Source of the DNA: Pseudobacteroides cellulosolvens ATCC 35603 = DSM 2933
GTDB taxonomy: Bacteria > Bacillota > Clostridia > Acetivibrionales > DSM-2933
Assembly: GCF_001262605.1 (NCBI RefSeq)
Contig: NZ_LGTC01000001.1
Coordinates: 1,846,501 to 1,910,500 of the forward strand
DNA length: 64,000 bases
Direction of reading: 5' to 3'
Positions 53,254 through 62,724 of the stretch are shown here, piece by piece; the first letter of the stretch is position 1; every line of letters starts with the position of its first letter. The position numbers were made by a program, and so were the translations under genes. The notes under the pieces are model-generated. The model was not told the DNA's origin. It did no database searches and saw nothing but the letters and a program-made list of their open reading frames with translations.

Positions 53254-53700
53254 TTATTTATAATCATTTGGAGTACCCCAGTTTTCAAACCGATTAAACT
53301 CAGAGTTTGTTGAGTCAAAATTTATCCATATGGGTGCATTGTCTAAAACCGGATATGCATCAAAAAATCTTCTATCCCCATACCTAACAGCTTCCAATGC
53401 TAATGGCAGCTCACGCCTAAAAATTGCATTACGTACAGCAGATACTGTTGGACCAAATTGGCCATCTACATAAACGTATACAAATAGAAATGGAAATCCA
53501 TTGTTCGTTCTCCATTCTGCAAGCACCTCATCTCTCATGGTATTGATCTTCTCATATGCAAACTGGAGACCTATGGTAAGAAAAAGGTCTGCTGTCATGT
53601 CCGAGTGGGTTAATGTATACTTACGGCCTACTATTGGCTCAGTAATTGTAACACCAGGTCTGAATTCAACATACAGCTTTTCAGGGTTTAATCTTCTCAC
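53254..53700 (-). CDS. StayGreen (Mg-dechelatase-like) protein
   Basis: A 148-residue protein with the StayGreen core: FRPGVTITEPIVGRKYTLTH then SDMTADLFLTIGLQFAYEKI and FPFLFVYVYVDGQFG. Plant SGR removes Mg from chlorophyll a; bacterial homologues are compact (about 150-170). This organism shows no sign of photosynthesis, so its role is open (perhaps porphyrin, cobamide or Mg-tetrapyrrole handling). It stands alone on the minus strand. Confidence 0.82.
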   Translation of the reverse strand: MRRLNPEKLYVEFRPGVTITEPIVGRKYTLTHSDMTADLFLTIGLQFAYEKINTMRDEVLAEWRTNNGFPFLFVYVYVDGQFGPTVSAVRNAIFRRELPLALEAVRYGDRRFFDAYPVLDNAPIWINFDSTNSEFNRFENWGTPNDYK

Positions 53701-53848
53701 AATTAACCTCCTTGTGCGGAAGCTGTCAGAAAATACAGCATCCTAATAATCACAAAATCAAACTCATTCAAATTATCCTTAAATAGTTACATTGACTCTT
53801 TTATACTATTATATTGTTGAATTTGTGAATTAGTGTCTTTTGATTAAC

Positions 53849-54322
53849 TTATTTACCTGTTATTGCTGCTTGTAATTCTTTTGGAAGCAATATTAACCAA
53901 GGTGCAGTTAGTATTCCCATAGCGATTGCAGTTTTTATATAAATTCTTTTTTCTAATCCTTGTTTTTTAAATAGTTTAAAATTATATAATCCAATTAATA
54001 TTCCGGAAAAAACTACTATTGACAGACATGAAAGAGGGTTAAAAGTATTTATTACATTTGATTCTTCAAGTATAAGTAGTGAAATGGAAGCAAGGACATC
54101 AATTAAAATGCCTATAAACCAAGCTTTTGATATCGGAATAATACATTTCTTCCACTCAATTTGGGCTTTAGTAGCTATAAGAACTGCTCCTATAACAACA
54201 CTATCAATTACATAATTAACAATCATTGATATAAATAAGAAAGGCGGAAAAAGAATTATAATCCATATCGGCCAAAAAACATCATACAGTTTTTGCCTGT
54301 TTCCAATTGTTTTTATGTACAT
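53849..54322 (-). CDS. Multi-span membrane protein, unknown
   Basis: A protein of about 157 residues from MYIKTIGNRQKLYDVFWPIW at 54322 (AAGG eight bases upstream; the frame runs to 54352). Four to five hydrophobic segments (WIIILFPPFLFISMIVNYVI, SVVIGAVLIAT, GILIDVLASISLLIL, LSCLSIVVFSGILIGLYNF). No family recognised. It lies between the StayGreen gene and the divergently transcribed RNase gene. Confidence 0.6.
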   Translation of the reverse strand: MYIKTIGNRQKLYDVFWPIWIIILFPPFLFISMIVNYVIDSVVIGAVLIATKAQIEWKKCIIPISKAWFIGILIDVLASISLLILEESNVINTFNPLSCLSIVVFSGILIGLYNFKLFKKQGLEKRIYIKTAIAMGILTAPWLILLPKELQAAITGK

Positions 54323-54571
54323 TTCAATAACCTTGATAATTATCATCACCATTTAAATAATATTTTAATCTACAATCACAATTGTATTTGCGTGAATTCA
54401 TTAAGATTCTGGCACAAATTTACTTTTATGTTAAGACATGATTAAAAATTACAATATTACTTCAATAAAAAAGCCATACCCTAATATTTTTAGTAATATT
54501 TTAGTCATTTCTTAATTCCCCCTTGAAAAAAGTATCACCGTGCCTTAAAATAACTTCCGGAGGCGAATTTG

Positions 54572-57082
54572 ATGAAACTTGGATTTTGCGGCGGTGCACA
54601 AGAGGTTGGTGCAAGCTGTATTCTTTTAAATTTGGACGGTAAAAATATAGTTCTGGACTGTGGAATGAGAATGGGTGGTTCAAAGGAATACCTGCCTGAT
54701 CTCAGTATAATCCAGGAAAACGGCGGTGCTGATGCCATTGTAATAAGCCACGCTCATATGGACCATACTGGAAGCCTTCCGGTACTCAGCAGAGAATACC
54801 CTGAAGCTAAAATATGCATGACCCATGCAACCAAAGATCTTGTTCGTGTTCTGTTATACGACAGCTTGAAAATTATGGAGTACCGTGAAACTGAAATACC
54901 CATTTTTGCTGAAGTTCATGTGAAAAATATGCTTGACAGGATACTGTGTTTTTCGCCGGGTTTTACCTTCAGGCCTTTTGATAATGATGTGACAATTACA
55001 TTTTACAATGCAAGCCATGTCGCAGGAGCTGCCTCAGTATATATAAGCGGCAAAGAAGGTTCTTTTTTCTACAGTGGAGACTTTTCGCTACAGCCTCAAA
55101 AGACAGTTGAAAAAGCTTCATTCCCAAAGCTTCGCCCCGATATCGCCGTCATAGAATCCACTTATGGAGACAGGCTTCACTCCAGCAGGGAAACAGAAGA
55201 AAGAAAGCTTGTTGAAAAAGTTGGAGAAATAATAAAAGAAGGTAAAAAGATATTAATTCCTGCTTTTGCACTCGGGAGAGCCCAGGAAGTGATTTTAATA
55301 CTCAAATCCGCTATAAACAAAGGCGTTCTTCCTCCTTTTAGAATTTATACCGACGGTATGGTCAATGACATTTGCCGAGTATATAAACTTAACCCCAATT
55401 ATCTTAAAAGACAGCTTTCCAAAAAAATATTCAAGGGAACCGATATCTTTTTTGACGATAATGTTATAGCAGTATCAAACAAGCAACAACGTGAAGAAAT
55501 AGTAAATTCCATGGAGCCCTGTTGTATTATTTCCAGTTCAGGTATGCTCTCAGGAGGCCCAAGCCAGTGGTATGCCGAAAAGCTTGCTCCTTTTGAAGGA
55601 AATTTCATAGCCATTACAGGCTACCAGGATGAAGAATCACCCGGAAGGCAGCTATTGGAACTATCTGATAATACAATTGACTCTGAAAGGTTTTTAAAAC
55701 TGGGTGAATCAAATGTACCTGTTAAATGTGGTATAGGAAAATTCGGCCTTTCTGCCCATGCGGATAAAACCGGAATAATTTCACTCACCCATTCCTTAAG
55801 TGCAAAAAAGGTATATTTCGTACATGGAAATAGGGAAATTACTTCTTCACTTGCAAATGACGTGCAAAAAGAGTACCAAGGACGGATATATGCACCAGCA
55901 AACAGCGATATATATGAAATAAACCTCACTAACCCCAGAAAACAATTAACAAAGACTGAGCTGGGTTCATTGAAAAAATCAGAAGCACTTACTAATGATA
56001 ATATAAAAGATTTATGGCATTATATCATAAAAACGTATGGTAATAGTAGAGCGTTTACAATTGAAGAAATTTTCTTTATCTGGTCAGGACGGGAAATCAA
56101 AGAAGAAGAGGTTAATAAACTCATTATTCTTATAAATACCTCTCCATTTTTTGAAGCAGGTTTAAAGTACCCGTTTATGTTTCACGCAATTGAAGAGGAT
56201 ATAATCGCATCAATTGATCAAAAGGGGCCAATGGAATCAAACTCCATGCTCTCACTAATAGATACACATTTCCCTCAGGAGGCAGGTATTTACAAAAAAG
56301 GTGCCCGCTTTGACGAAAAAACAGCTCTCATTTACTTTAATTTTCCTCAGGTTGCTTCTAAAAAATATGAAAATGAAATAAAATCATTTGAAGAAATATC
56401 CGGTTGGAAGGTTGAAACCAATGAAGACTGCAATCTTTTGGCTGTTCAGAATTTGATAACCTCATTACTTCCTTCCAATACAGAATTAACAGGATCTGTC
56501 TCATACTACAGGAATGAAAACCTCATAAAAGCCGCATTGAGTGCCGAAATCAACGAAGAAACCAAACAAAAATTATCCGGTGAATTTCTAAACACCTCAG
56601 GTATTAACCTGGATTTGATAACACCAGGCCAAAAAACAACTTCAGTACACATTCCGGTTAGGAAATATGATTTCCAGATGGAGCAAAATCAAGCACTTTC
56701 CTTGATTGATGAAGCTTTCCAGGATAAACCCGACAAGATTTACAGAAAAAGCATCAAGTCCATAGACGGCGTAGGCTCTATAGAACTATCTTTCATTTCC
56801 CCTGCTATTGGAGAAAAATACCGTTCATTGATAGATGAATTGGAAAGCAGGGTGATGTGGAGTTTGAGAATAAATCCCACACCGAACCAAAATGAAATAT
56901 TCAATATAGGCACAAGATTGTTTGCAGAAAAGGGTATCCAACTCAAAAAAAATCTTGCATACCTACCCAAAGAAATGGTTATCAAGGCTGTTGTCAGTTC
57001 TATCGAGCCAGACATGGCACAAACCATAAAAAATGAGTTTTGGGATAAAATTGGCATGACGTTGATTATTAATAACAATTAA
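54572..57082 (+). CDS. MBL-fold beta-CASP RNase with C-terminal extension
   Basis: An 836-residue protein. MKLGFCGGAQEVGASCILLN opens the metallo-beta-lactamase fold; H60-A-H62-M-D64-H65 is the zinc site; FYSGDFS and a later FGLSAHADK plus VYFVHGN are the beta-CASP motifs of RNA-processing enzymes (CPSF73/YSH1-like). The RNase core is about 1-440; the C-terminal 380 residues are unrecognised, possibly for RNA or protein binding. ATG 54572 follows GGAGGCGAATTTG. It ends 8 bp from the convergent GTPase gene. Confidence 0.85.
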   Translation: MKLGFCGGAQEVGASCILLNLDGKNIVLDCGMRMGGSKEYLPDLSIIQENGGADAIVISHAHMDHTGSLPVLSREYPEAKICMTHATKDLVRVLLYDSLKIMEYRETEIPIFAEVHVKNMLDRILCFSPGFTFRPFDNDVTITFYNASHVAGAASVYISGKEGSFFYSGDFSLQPQKTVEKASFPKLRPDIAVIESTYGDRLHSSRETEERKLVEKVGEIIKEGKKILIPAFALGRAQEVILILKSAINKGVLPPFRIYTDGMVNDICRVYKLNPNYLKRQLSKKIFKGTDIFFDDNVIAVSNKQQREEIVNSMEPCCIISSSGMLSGGPSQWYAEKLAPFEGNFIAITGYQDEESPGRQLLELSDNTIDSERFLKLGESNVPVKCGIGKFGLSAHADKTGIISLTHSLSAKKVYFVHGNREITSSLANDVQKEYQGRIYAPANSDIYEINLTNPRKQLTKTELGSLKKSEALTNDNIKDLWHYIIKTYGNSRAFTIEEIFFIWSGREIKEEEVNKLIILINTSPFFEAGLKYPFMFHAIEEDIIASIDQKGPMESNSMLSLIDTHFPQEAGIYKKGARFDEKTALIYFNFPQVASKKYENEIKSFEEISGWKVETNEDCNLLAVQNLITSLLPSNTELTGSVSYYRNENLIKAALSAEINEETKQKLSGEFLNTSGINLDLITPGQKTTSVHIPVRKYDFQMEQNQALSLIDEAFQDKPDKIYRKSIKSIDGVGSIELSFISPAIGEKYRSLIDELESRVMWSLRINPTPNQNEIFNIGTRLFAEKGIQLKKNLAYLPKEMVIKAVVSSIEPDMAQTIKNEFWDKIGMTLIINNN

Positions 57083-57090
57083 AATTACCA

Positions 57091-59739
57091 TTACTTATCA
57101 TCTTCTTTTTTAATCATGTCCTCCATCTTCTTTTTTACTTCCTGTGGCAATGCATCAACCAGGTAATTGCGATCTATTCCTGCCTTCTCCTTATATTCCG
57201 TCATCAATTTATTATTGGCTCCTATAATCTCAGCATACAGTTCCCTGGCAGATAACAGTGAGCATCCCTCACCTCTTACGATCATCTGCTGTAAACCGTC
57301 CGATGTAGCAACTGTTATATTATAGTTTTTCTTATTGTCATGAGCAAATTTTTCAATATAATTATCAGCTGTTTGTGCCTCTCTGGTATACACAAGATGG
57401 ATATTATAATAATCAATTATTTCTTCACGATGTCCCTGAACACGATAAGCATCAAACACTGCAATAATCTGACATTTCCGAATCCACTGGTAATTACTTA
57501 AAAAATCAAGCAGTTTTATTTTTGCAGAATCCATGTTTTCTTCTGCAAGTTCTTTAAGTTCCGGCCATGCAAAGATAATATTGTAGCCATCCACAAGAAG
57601 ATACTCATCTTTTGTTTCCTTTTGCCTGCCAGCATAAGCGGCAGGTTTATAGTTACTTTCATAATTTGTTCTTTCTCTTTTCCAGACAACCTTCTTACCT
57701 TGGTTTGCATAAAAGGTTTTATTCATAATTTGATCAATTTCTTCCAAGCTGATTGACCTTTCTTCTGAATATGCTTTATATTTTGGGTTTGTTTCTTCCA
57801 AATTGGATTCTTTTTGCAAAAAGCTTTCAACATGCATGTAATTCTTTACTTCATCCCATTCCACCAAAAAACCTGCTCCTTGAGCACAAAACACAGAACC
57901 TGTGGGATTTCCCACATCTCTTTCGGAATCGTATCCTATACGTTCCATTACCTCATGTGTATTATGGCATGGTTCATATCCTTTAAGGCTGCAGAACAAC
58001 CTGCCAAGACCTTTAGTATACGCCATTACCTCCTTCTGATAATTCCTCATAGTGATAACGGGTGCACTCCCAACAAGAACTGCCATATCGTCGTTTATCT
58101 GGGAAATTTCTGATGTACCATTCATATTCTCAATATCAGTCATTGCCCTTCCCACCATTTTCTCAGGAAGTTCCAACTGGAAAGCATAATATGGCTCCAA
58201 TAAAATGGATTCCGCTTCCTTTAAGCCCTGTCGCACTGCACGATAGGTAGCCTCTCTGAAGTCACCGCCTTCTGTATGTTTATTGTGTGCTCTGCCTGAG
58301 ACTAAAGTTATTTTCATGTCTGTAATAGTTGAACCTGTTAGTACACCTTTATGAGCTTTCTCTTCCAGATGGGTCAAGATAAGTCTTTGCCAGCTTTTAC
58401 TCAAGACATCCTCACTGCATTCTGATCTATATAGGAGGCCGCTTCCCGGCTCCCCAGGCTCCAATAACAGGTGGACTTCTGCATAATGCCTCAATGGTTC
58501 AAAGTGCCCTACACCTTCAACAACATTCCCAATAGTCTCTTTATATACTATTCTTCCTTCATCGAATGCTACATCCACATCAAATCGGCTTTTAATAAGG
58601 CTTTGCAGAATTTCAATCTGCACTTCTCCCATTATCTTTGCCTGAATTTCCTGCAACTGCTCATCCCAGGCAATCTGAATCTCCGGTTCCTCTTCCTCAA
58701 TCTGACGAAGCTTTGGAATCATTACTCTTGGATCGCAGCCTTCAGGAAGTACTATCCGATAAAGCAGCACTGGTTCTAATACAGGTGCTGCTGATGCCTC
58801 CTCTATTCCCAAACCGTCACCTGGCCTAGATTCACTTAACCCAGTTAATGCAACTACAGAACCTCCATCGACCTCATTTACAGGCTCAAATCTTTGACCG
58901 GAATATATGCGAATTTGATTCACTTTCTCTTCCCATACCCCATTGGTCAATACATCTTTCACTTTAAGCTTTCCGCCTGTTAGCTTCATGTGTGTAAGTC
59001 GGTTACCCTGCTCGTCCCTTGTTATTTTGAATATTTTGGCTCCAAACTCATCAGTATAGCCAGGTGCTTTTGCATACTTTACCAAACCATGGACAAACTG
59101 CTCAACACCTTCCAATTTTAAAGCTGAACCGAAAAAACATGGAAATACTTTGCGTTCCTTGACAGCCACGCCAATCCGTGCAGTTTCAATATGTCCTGTT
59201 TTCAGATATGCTTCCATCATAATTTCATCACACATTGCCAATTGGTCATAAAAAACATCTTCCTTAACTTGTCCAAATTCAATACATCTATCATCCAACT
59301 GCTTTTTAATTTTATTTATTAACTTGTCCCTATCTGTGACATTCTGATCCATCTTATTAACGAATAAAAACACTGGTATCTTATACATATCAAGCAGTCG
59401 CCATAAAGTTTTGGTGTGCCCCTGCACTCCATCTGCACCACTTATCACTAAAATTGCATAATCCAGCACCTGAAGTGTCCTTTCCATTTCAGCTGAAAAA
59501 TCTACATGGCCTGGAGTATCCAATAAAGTTATCCTAGTCCCATCTATTTCAAATATGGCCTGCTTCGAGAAAATGGTGATGCCCCTAGCCCTTTCCAGCT
59601 CATTGGTATCTAAATAAGCATCCTTATTATCCACTCTTCCAAGCTTCCTTATCCTACCGCTTAAATATAGCATGCCCTCTGATAGGGTTGTCTTTCCTGC
59701 ATCCACATGTGCAAGTATTCCGATAACTAACTTTCTCAT
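57091..59739 (-). CDS. TetM/EF-G-like translational GTPase fused to YacP/Rae1-type NYN nuclease
   Basis: An 882-residue fusion. Residues 1-650 are a TetM/EF-G-type factor: AHVDAGKTTL (G1), ERARGITIFSK (G2), LLDTPGHVDF (G3), VNKMDQ (G4), then domains II-V (EVQIEILQSLIKSRFDVDVA). Residues about 711-860 are an NYN/YacP domain: DEYLLVDGYNIIFAWPELKE, IIAVFDAYRVQG, TREAQTADNYIEKFAHDNKK, ITVATSDGLQQ, with the acid residues of a PIN-like nuclease. YacP/Rae1 cuts mRNA inside ribosomes, so this protein is expected to dock on the ribosome with GTP and cleave mRNA there. Likely no tetracycline resistance; that is inference. Confidence 0.9.
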   Translation of the reverse strand: MRKLVIGILAHVDAGKTTLSEGMLYLSGRIRKLGRVDNKDAYLDTNELERARGITIFSKQAIFEIDGTRITLLDTPGHVDFSAEMERTLQVLDYAILVISGADGVQGHTKTLWRLLDMYKIPVFLFVNKMDQNVTDRDKLINKIKKQLDDRCIEFGQVKEDVFYDQLAMCDEIMMEAYLKTGHIETARIGVAVKERKVFPCFFGSALKLEGVEQFVHGLVKYAKAPGYTDEFGAKIFKITRDEQGNRLTHMKLTGGKLKVKDVLTNGVWEEKVNQIRIYSGQRFEPVNEVDGGSVVALTGLSESRPGDGLGIEEASAAPVLEPVLLYRIVLPEGCDPRVMIPKLRQIEEEEPEIQIAWDEQLQEIQAKIMGEVQIEILQSLIKSRFDVDVAFDEGRIVYKETIGNVVEGVGHFEPLRHYAEVHLLLEPGEPGSGLLYRSECSEDVLSKSWQRLILTHLEEKAHKGVLTGSTITDMKITLVSGRAHNKHTEGGDFREATYRAVRQGLKEAESILLEPYYAFQLELPEKMVGRAMTDIENMNGTSEISQINDDMAVLVGSAPVITMRNYQKEVMAYTKGLGRLFCSLKGYEPCHNTHEVMERIGYDSERDVGNPTGSVFCAQGAGFLVEWDEVKNYMHVESFLQKESNLEETNPKYKAYSEERSISLEEIDQIMNKTFYANQGKKVVWKRERTNYESNYKPAAYAGRQKETKDEYLLVDGYNIIFAWPELKELAEENMDSAKIKLLDFLSNYQWIRKCQIIAVFDAYRVQGHREEIIDYYNIHLVYTREAQTADNYIEKFAHDNKKNYNITVATSDGLQQMIVRGEGCSLLSARELYAEIIGANNKLMTEYKEKAGIDRNYLVDALPQEVKKKMEDMIKKEDDK

Positions 59740-60001
59740 AATTTCTTTTCAAATCCTTCATATTAAATCTATTTCTCTCTATTAATTCTCATCCACTATA
59801 TCATCCTCCATTATTTCATTATAAATGTCAATAATTATTCTAAATAACCAATTATATTATTATATAAATTGTTGATACCATTCCATATATATGATATTAT
59901 TTATGAATTAATGGAAAAATTTCTATTCTTAAAAATACTCATTTATCACTTAAGGTTAATACTTACAAACAATTTTATTAAAATTTTAGGAGATCGAAAA
60001 A

Positions 60002-61621
60002 ATGAATATTTCAAAGAAGTGCCTTAATCCCATGTGCAATAAATATGAGGACGCAAGCAAGAAAAATTATAAATCATGTAATGATTGTGCTTATCTGTTT
60101 AAACCTGGTATAACCGGTCTGTTAGATAATATTAGAAAAATCGGAATTTCTGTCCTGCTAATTTCCGTACTTGTTATCACTGGCTTTGCTGTCAGTAAGG
60201 CTGTTTTTCAAAACCATAATAATGAAACTTCAAGTTCCTCAGCAGCAAATGAAATCAGCAGTCCCACAGAAGAGACAAACCCAAAAATACCGGGTACTTC
60301 CTTAGACAACTCTGAAACAGTATTACGAATTCATGGTTCAAATACTATTGGCACAAAGTTGATGCCAAAACTGGTAGAGGGTTATCTAGAAAAAAAGGGA
60401 GCCATACAAATAAAAACAACAGAAGGATCAAACCCACAAGAAAAAAAGGTAGAATTTAAGTGGTCTAATCAGGATGAAAAAACATATGATATTGAAATCT
60501 ATTCACATGGATCCGGTACAGCATTTAAGGAATTTGAATTAGCAGCATGTGATATAGGTATGACATCAAGGAAAATAAACGAAAAGGAAATTAGTAAATT
60601 AAAAGCTATTGGACTTGGTGACCTTTCTACTGTGAAATCCGAATTTATAATTGCATTAGACGGCATCTCGATAATAGTAAACAAGAATAATCCTATAAAT
60701 CACTTGTCTGTTGAACAAATTTCAGATATATTTAGCGGTAAAATTACCAATTGGTCACAGCTAGGCGGGAAAGATGGCAAAATCAGAGTTTTTACAAGGG
60801 ATGAAAATTCGGGAACATATGACACATTTAAAAATCTCATACTGAATAATAAAGCTCTTTTAAGTGCAGCTGTATGGATAGAGAGTACTAAGGACTTATG
60901 CACTGAGGTGTCAAAAGACATAAATTCCATAGGGTTCACCAGTTTTTCATATACTGGAGACACCAAACCTCTTTCAATATCACAGGGTACTGCAGATCCT
61001 GTATTTCCAAATACCTTTAACATTGCTACAGAAGAATATTACCTAAGTAAGAGAATATATTTATACTGTCCTGAAAATATTCAAAACCCCTATGCCACTG
61101 AGCTTATAAATTATATTACAGATGATGAGGGACAGAATATAATAAAAGATTGCGGCTTTGCTACAATAGACATTCAAGTTGATGAGAATTTCAAACCATT
61201 TACCAAACCAACTTTTAAAAATCAGAAAGCTCAACAAAAGTATAATCAAATTGTTTCCAATGCCCAAGGAAGACTTTCAGTCAACTTTTTATTTAAAAAC
61301 GGGAGCTCTGAACTGGATAATAAATCCATAAAGGATTTAGAAAAGGTTATAAACTTCTTATTTAGAAATAAATATATTAATTCTGAAATCTTATTAGTTG
61401 GATATTCCGATAATAAAGGTGATTATAATATGAATATTAAGCTATCCAATCAAAGAGCTCTTCGAGTAAAAGAATTAATTTTAAACCAATTCAGTGCACT
61501 TGGCGGCAGAGTAGATGTTTTAGGTATGGGACCCGAAATGCCCATTGCGTCAAATAAAACAAGTGGAGGTATGGACAGGAACAGAAGAGTTGAGGTTTAT
61601 ATTATGAAAAATATAAATTAA
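60002..61621 (+). CDS. Zinc-ribbon / TM / PstS-like / OmpA-like fusion protein
   Basis: A 539-residue protein. A cytosolic zinc ribbon comes first (C7, C12, C26, C29), then one TM helix (about 47-69), a Ser/Thr/Glu linker, a PstS-like substrate-binding domain (about 106-390: IHGSNTIGTKLMPKL, CDIGMTSRKI, VFTRDENSGTYDTFKNLI) and a C-terminal OmpA-like domain (about 410-537: FKNGSSELDNKSIKDLEKV, LVGYSDNKGDYNMNIKLSNQ, DRNRRVEVYI). Domain order suggests sensing of phosphate or a similar anion outside, peptidoglycan binding, and transmission to the zinc ribbon. Not a standard ABC transporter component. AGGAGATCGAAAA precedes ATG. Confidence 0.85.
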   Translation: MNISKKCLNPMCNKYEDASKKNYKSCNDCAYLFKPGITGLLDNIRKIGISVLLISVLVITGFAVSKAVFQNHNNETSSSSAANEISSPTEETNPKIPGTSLDNSETVLRIHGSNTIGTKLMPKLVEGYLEKKGAIQIKTTEGSNPQEKKVEFKWSNQDEKTYDIEIYSHGSGTAFKEFELAACDIGMTSRKINEKEISKLKAIGLGDLSTVKSEFIIALDGISIIVNKNNPINHLSVEQISDIFSGKITNWSQLGGKDGKIRVFTRDENSGTYDTFKNLILNNKALLSAAVWIESTKDLCTEVSKDINSIGFTSFSYTGDTKPLSISQGTADPVFPNTFNIATEEYYLSKRIYLYCPENIQNPYATELINYITDDEGQNIIKDCGFATIDIQVDENFKPFTKPTFKNQKAQQKYNQIVSNAQGRLSVNFLFKNGSSELDNKSIKDLEKVINFLFRNKYINSEILLVGYSDNKGDYNMNIKLSNQRALRVKELILNQFSALGGRVDVLGMGPEMPIASNKTSGGMDRNRRVEVYIMKNIN

Positions 61622-61659
61622 CCGTATATAAACTGGTGCTTAATTATTGGAGACCAACT

Positions 61660-62415
61660 ATGATTAGCTTAGGAAGAAATACAAGGTGGTTTAATAAATT
61701 TATCGATGAAGTTGAATTCTGTAAAAATAATGGCTTTGATTTTTTACAGGTATGGTATGATTCTAAAGGTTTTAGCCTTGAGAAAGATCCTTATCCGCTT
61801 GATACAATAAAGTCTGTCGGTTTTCCTTCAATTATTCATGCTCTTCTAGATATTAATGAAATAGTGGACTTAGCTCCACAATTATTAGATATTTTGTTAT
61901 ACCTTGAGCATAACGAAATTATAATCCATCCAGTTTGCAAAAGTGAAGAAATCAACAAAGAATCCATTAAAAAGTTGACTGAAAAAATGTCTTATATGAC
62001 GGAATTCTTTGTACCTGAAAGAATTACTGTTTATCTGGAAAATAACAGTAGATTAGATCCTATATTTCATAGCTGCAGCGAAATAGAATATGTTTTTTCA
62101 AAGATACCAGCATTAGAGTTTTTAATTGATATAGCACATATAGATAGTTATGATCATTTAAGACATATGGTTAAAATCAAAATGCCAAAAGTATTGCATA
62201 TTTCTGACAGGCAATTAGAAAAGGTTCATGAGCATTTACCTCTGGGAGATGGCAATATCGATTTTAAATATATTTTTGATGATATTCTTAAAGATTTTGA
62301 AGGAAAAGCGATATTTGAGATACCTGAAAGTGATAAAATAATATTAAAATCAAAACGAATATTCAAATCAATATTAAACAGAAGGATGCAAGAACCATGT
62401 GGGAGTGGCTTTTGA
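61660..62415 (+). CDS. TIM-barrel (xylose isomerase/AP endonuclease-2 like) protein
   Basis: A protein of about 251 residues from ATG 61660 (TTGGAGACCAACT upstream). MISLGRNTRWFNKFIDEVEF and NNGFDFLQVWYDSKGFSLEK begin an alpha/beta barrel; ITVYLENNSRLDPIFHSCSE (metal Glu candidate), LIDIAHIDSYDHLRHMV, VLHISDRQLEKVHEHLPLGD and FEIPESD follow the xylose isomerase-like metal site pattern (E, D, H, D, E). Substrate unknown. It lies 38 bp past the PstS-OmpA gene, so both are probably one unit. Confidence 0.75.
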   Translation: MISLGRNTRWFNKFIDEVEFCKNNGFDFLQVWYDSKGFSLEKDPYPLDTIKSVGFPSIIHALLDINEIVDLAPQLLDILLYLEHNEIIIHPVCKSEEINKESIKKLTEKMSYMTEFFVPERITVYLENNSRLDPIFHSCSEIEYVFSKIPALEFLIDIAHIDSYDHLRHMVKIKMPKVLHISDRQLEKVHEHLPLGDGNIDFKYIFDDILKDFEGKAIFEIPESDKIILKSKRIFKSILNRRMQEPCGSGF

Positions 62416-62446
62416 TATAGGAGTGCTAGTAAGAATGAAGACTTAA

Positions 62447-62686
62447 ATACTATACCCGTCAGATTATTTTCATATTAATCGAGTTGACACTGACTATGAA
62501 ATTGAATATAGAGTTGCATACAATATGCCTGAATTTGATATCATGTTATATAATTATGATGAGTTTATTTCAAGTGGAGTATTTAAAACATATCCTTACA
62601 ATTTAGATAAAGGATTATGCATTTACCGTGGCTGGATGTTGAAGCCGGATAAATATAAGGAACTTTATGAAAAACTAATTAGCTGA
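62447..62686 (+). pseudogene. N-terminal fragment of an ATP-grasp-type protein
   Basis: A 79-codon frame with no good start codon: YPSDYFHINRVDTDYEIEYR then VAYNMPEFDIMLYNYDEFIS and NLDKGLCIYRGWMLKPDKYK. The CIYRGWMLKPxxYxxLY pattern resembles the N-terminal domain of ATP-grasp proteins found beside macro-domain genes. The ATP-grasp domain itself is absent and the first codon is ATA. It lies directly before the macro-domain gene. Confidence 0.55.
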
Positions 62687-62724
62687 AGATATACGCATCT
62701 GTATGCATAAGGAGCTCAGATACT

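Noticed and set aside
57753..58829. Several plus-strand frames of 60-100 codons inside the GTPase-NYN gene
   Set aside because: All are antisense shadows with Cys/His/Pro-rich, non-protein-like composition.
57091..59739. Calling this gene tet(M)-type tetracycline resistance
   Set aside because: The GTPase part resembles that class, but the fused NYN domain and absence of mobile-element context make a housekeeping or stress role more likely.
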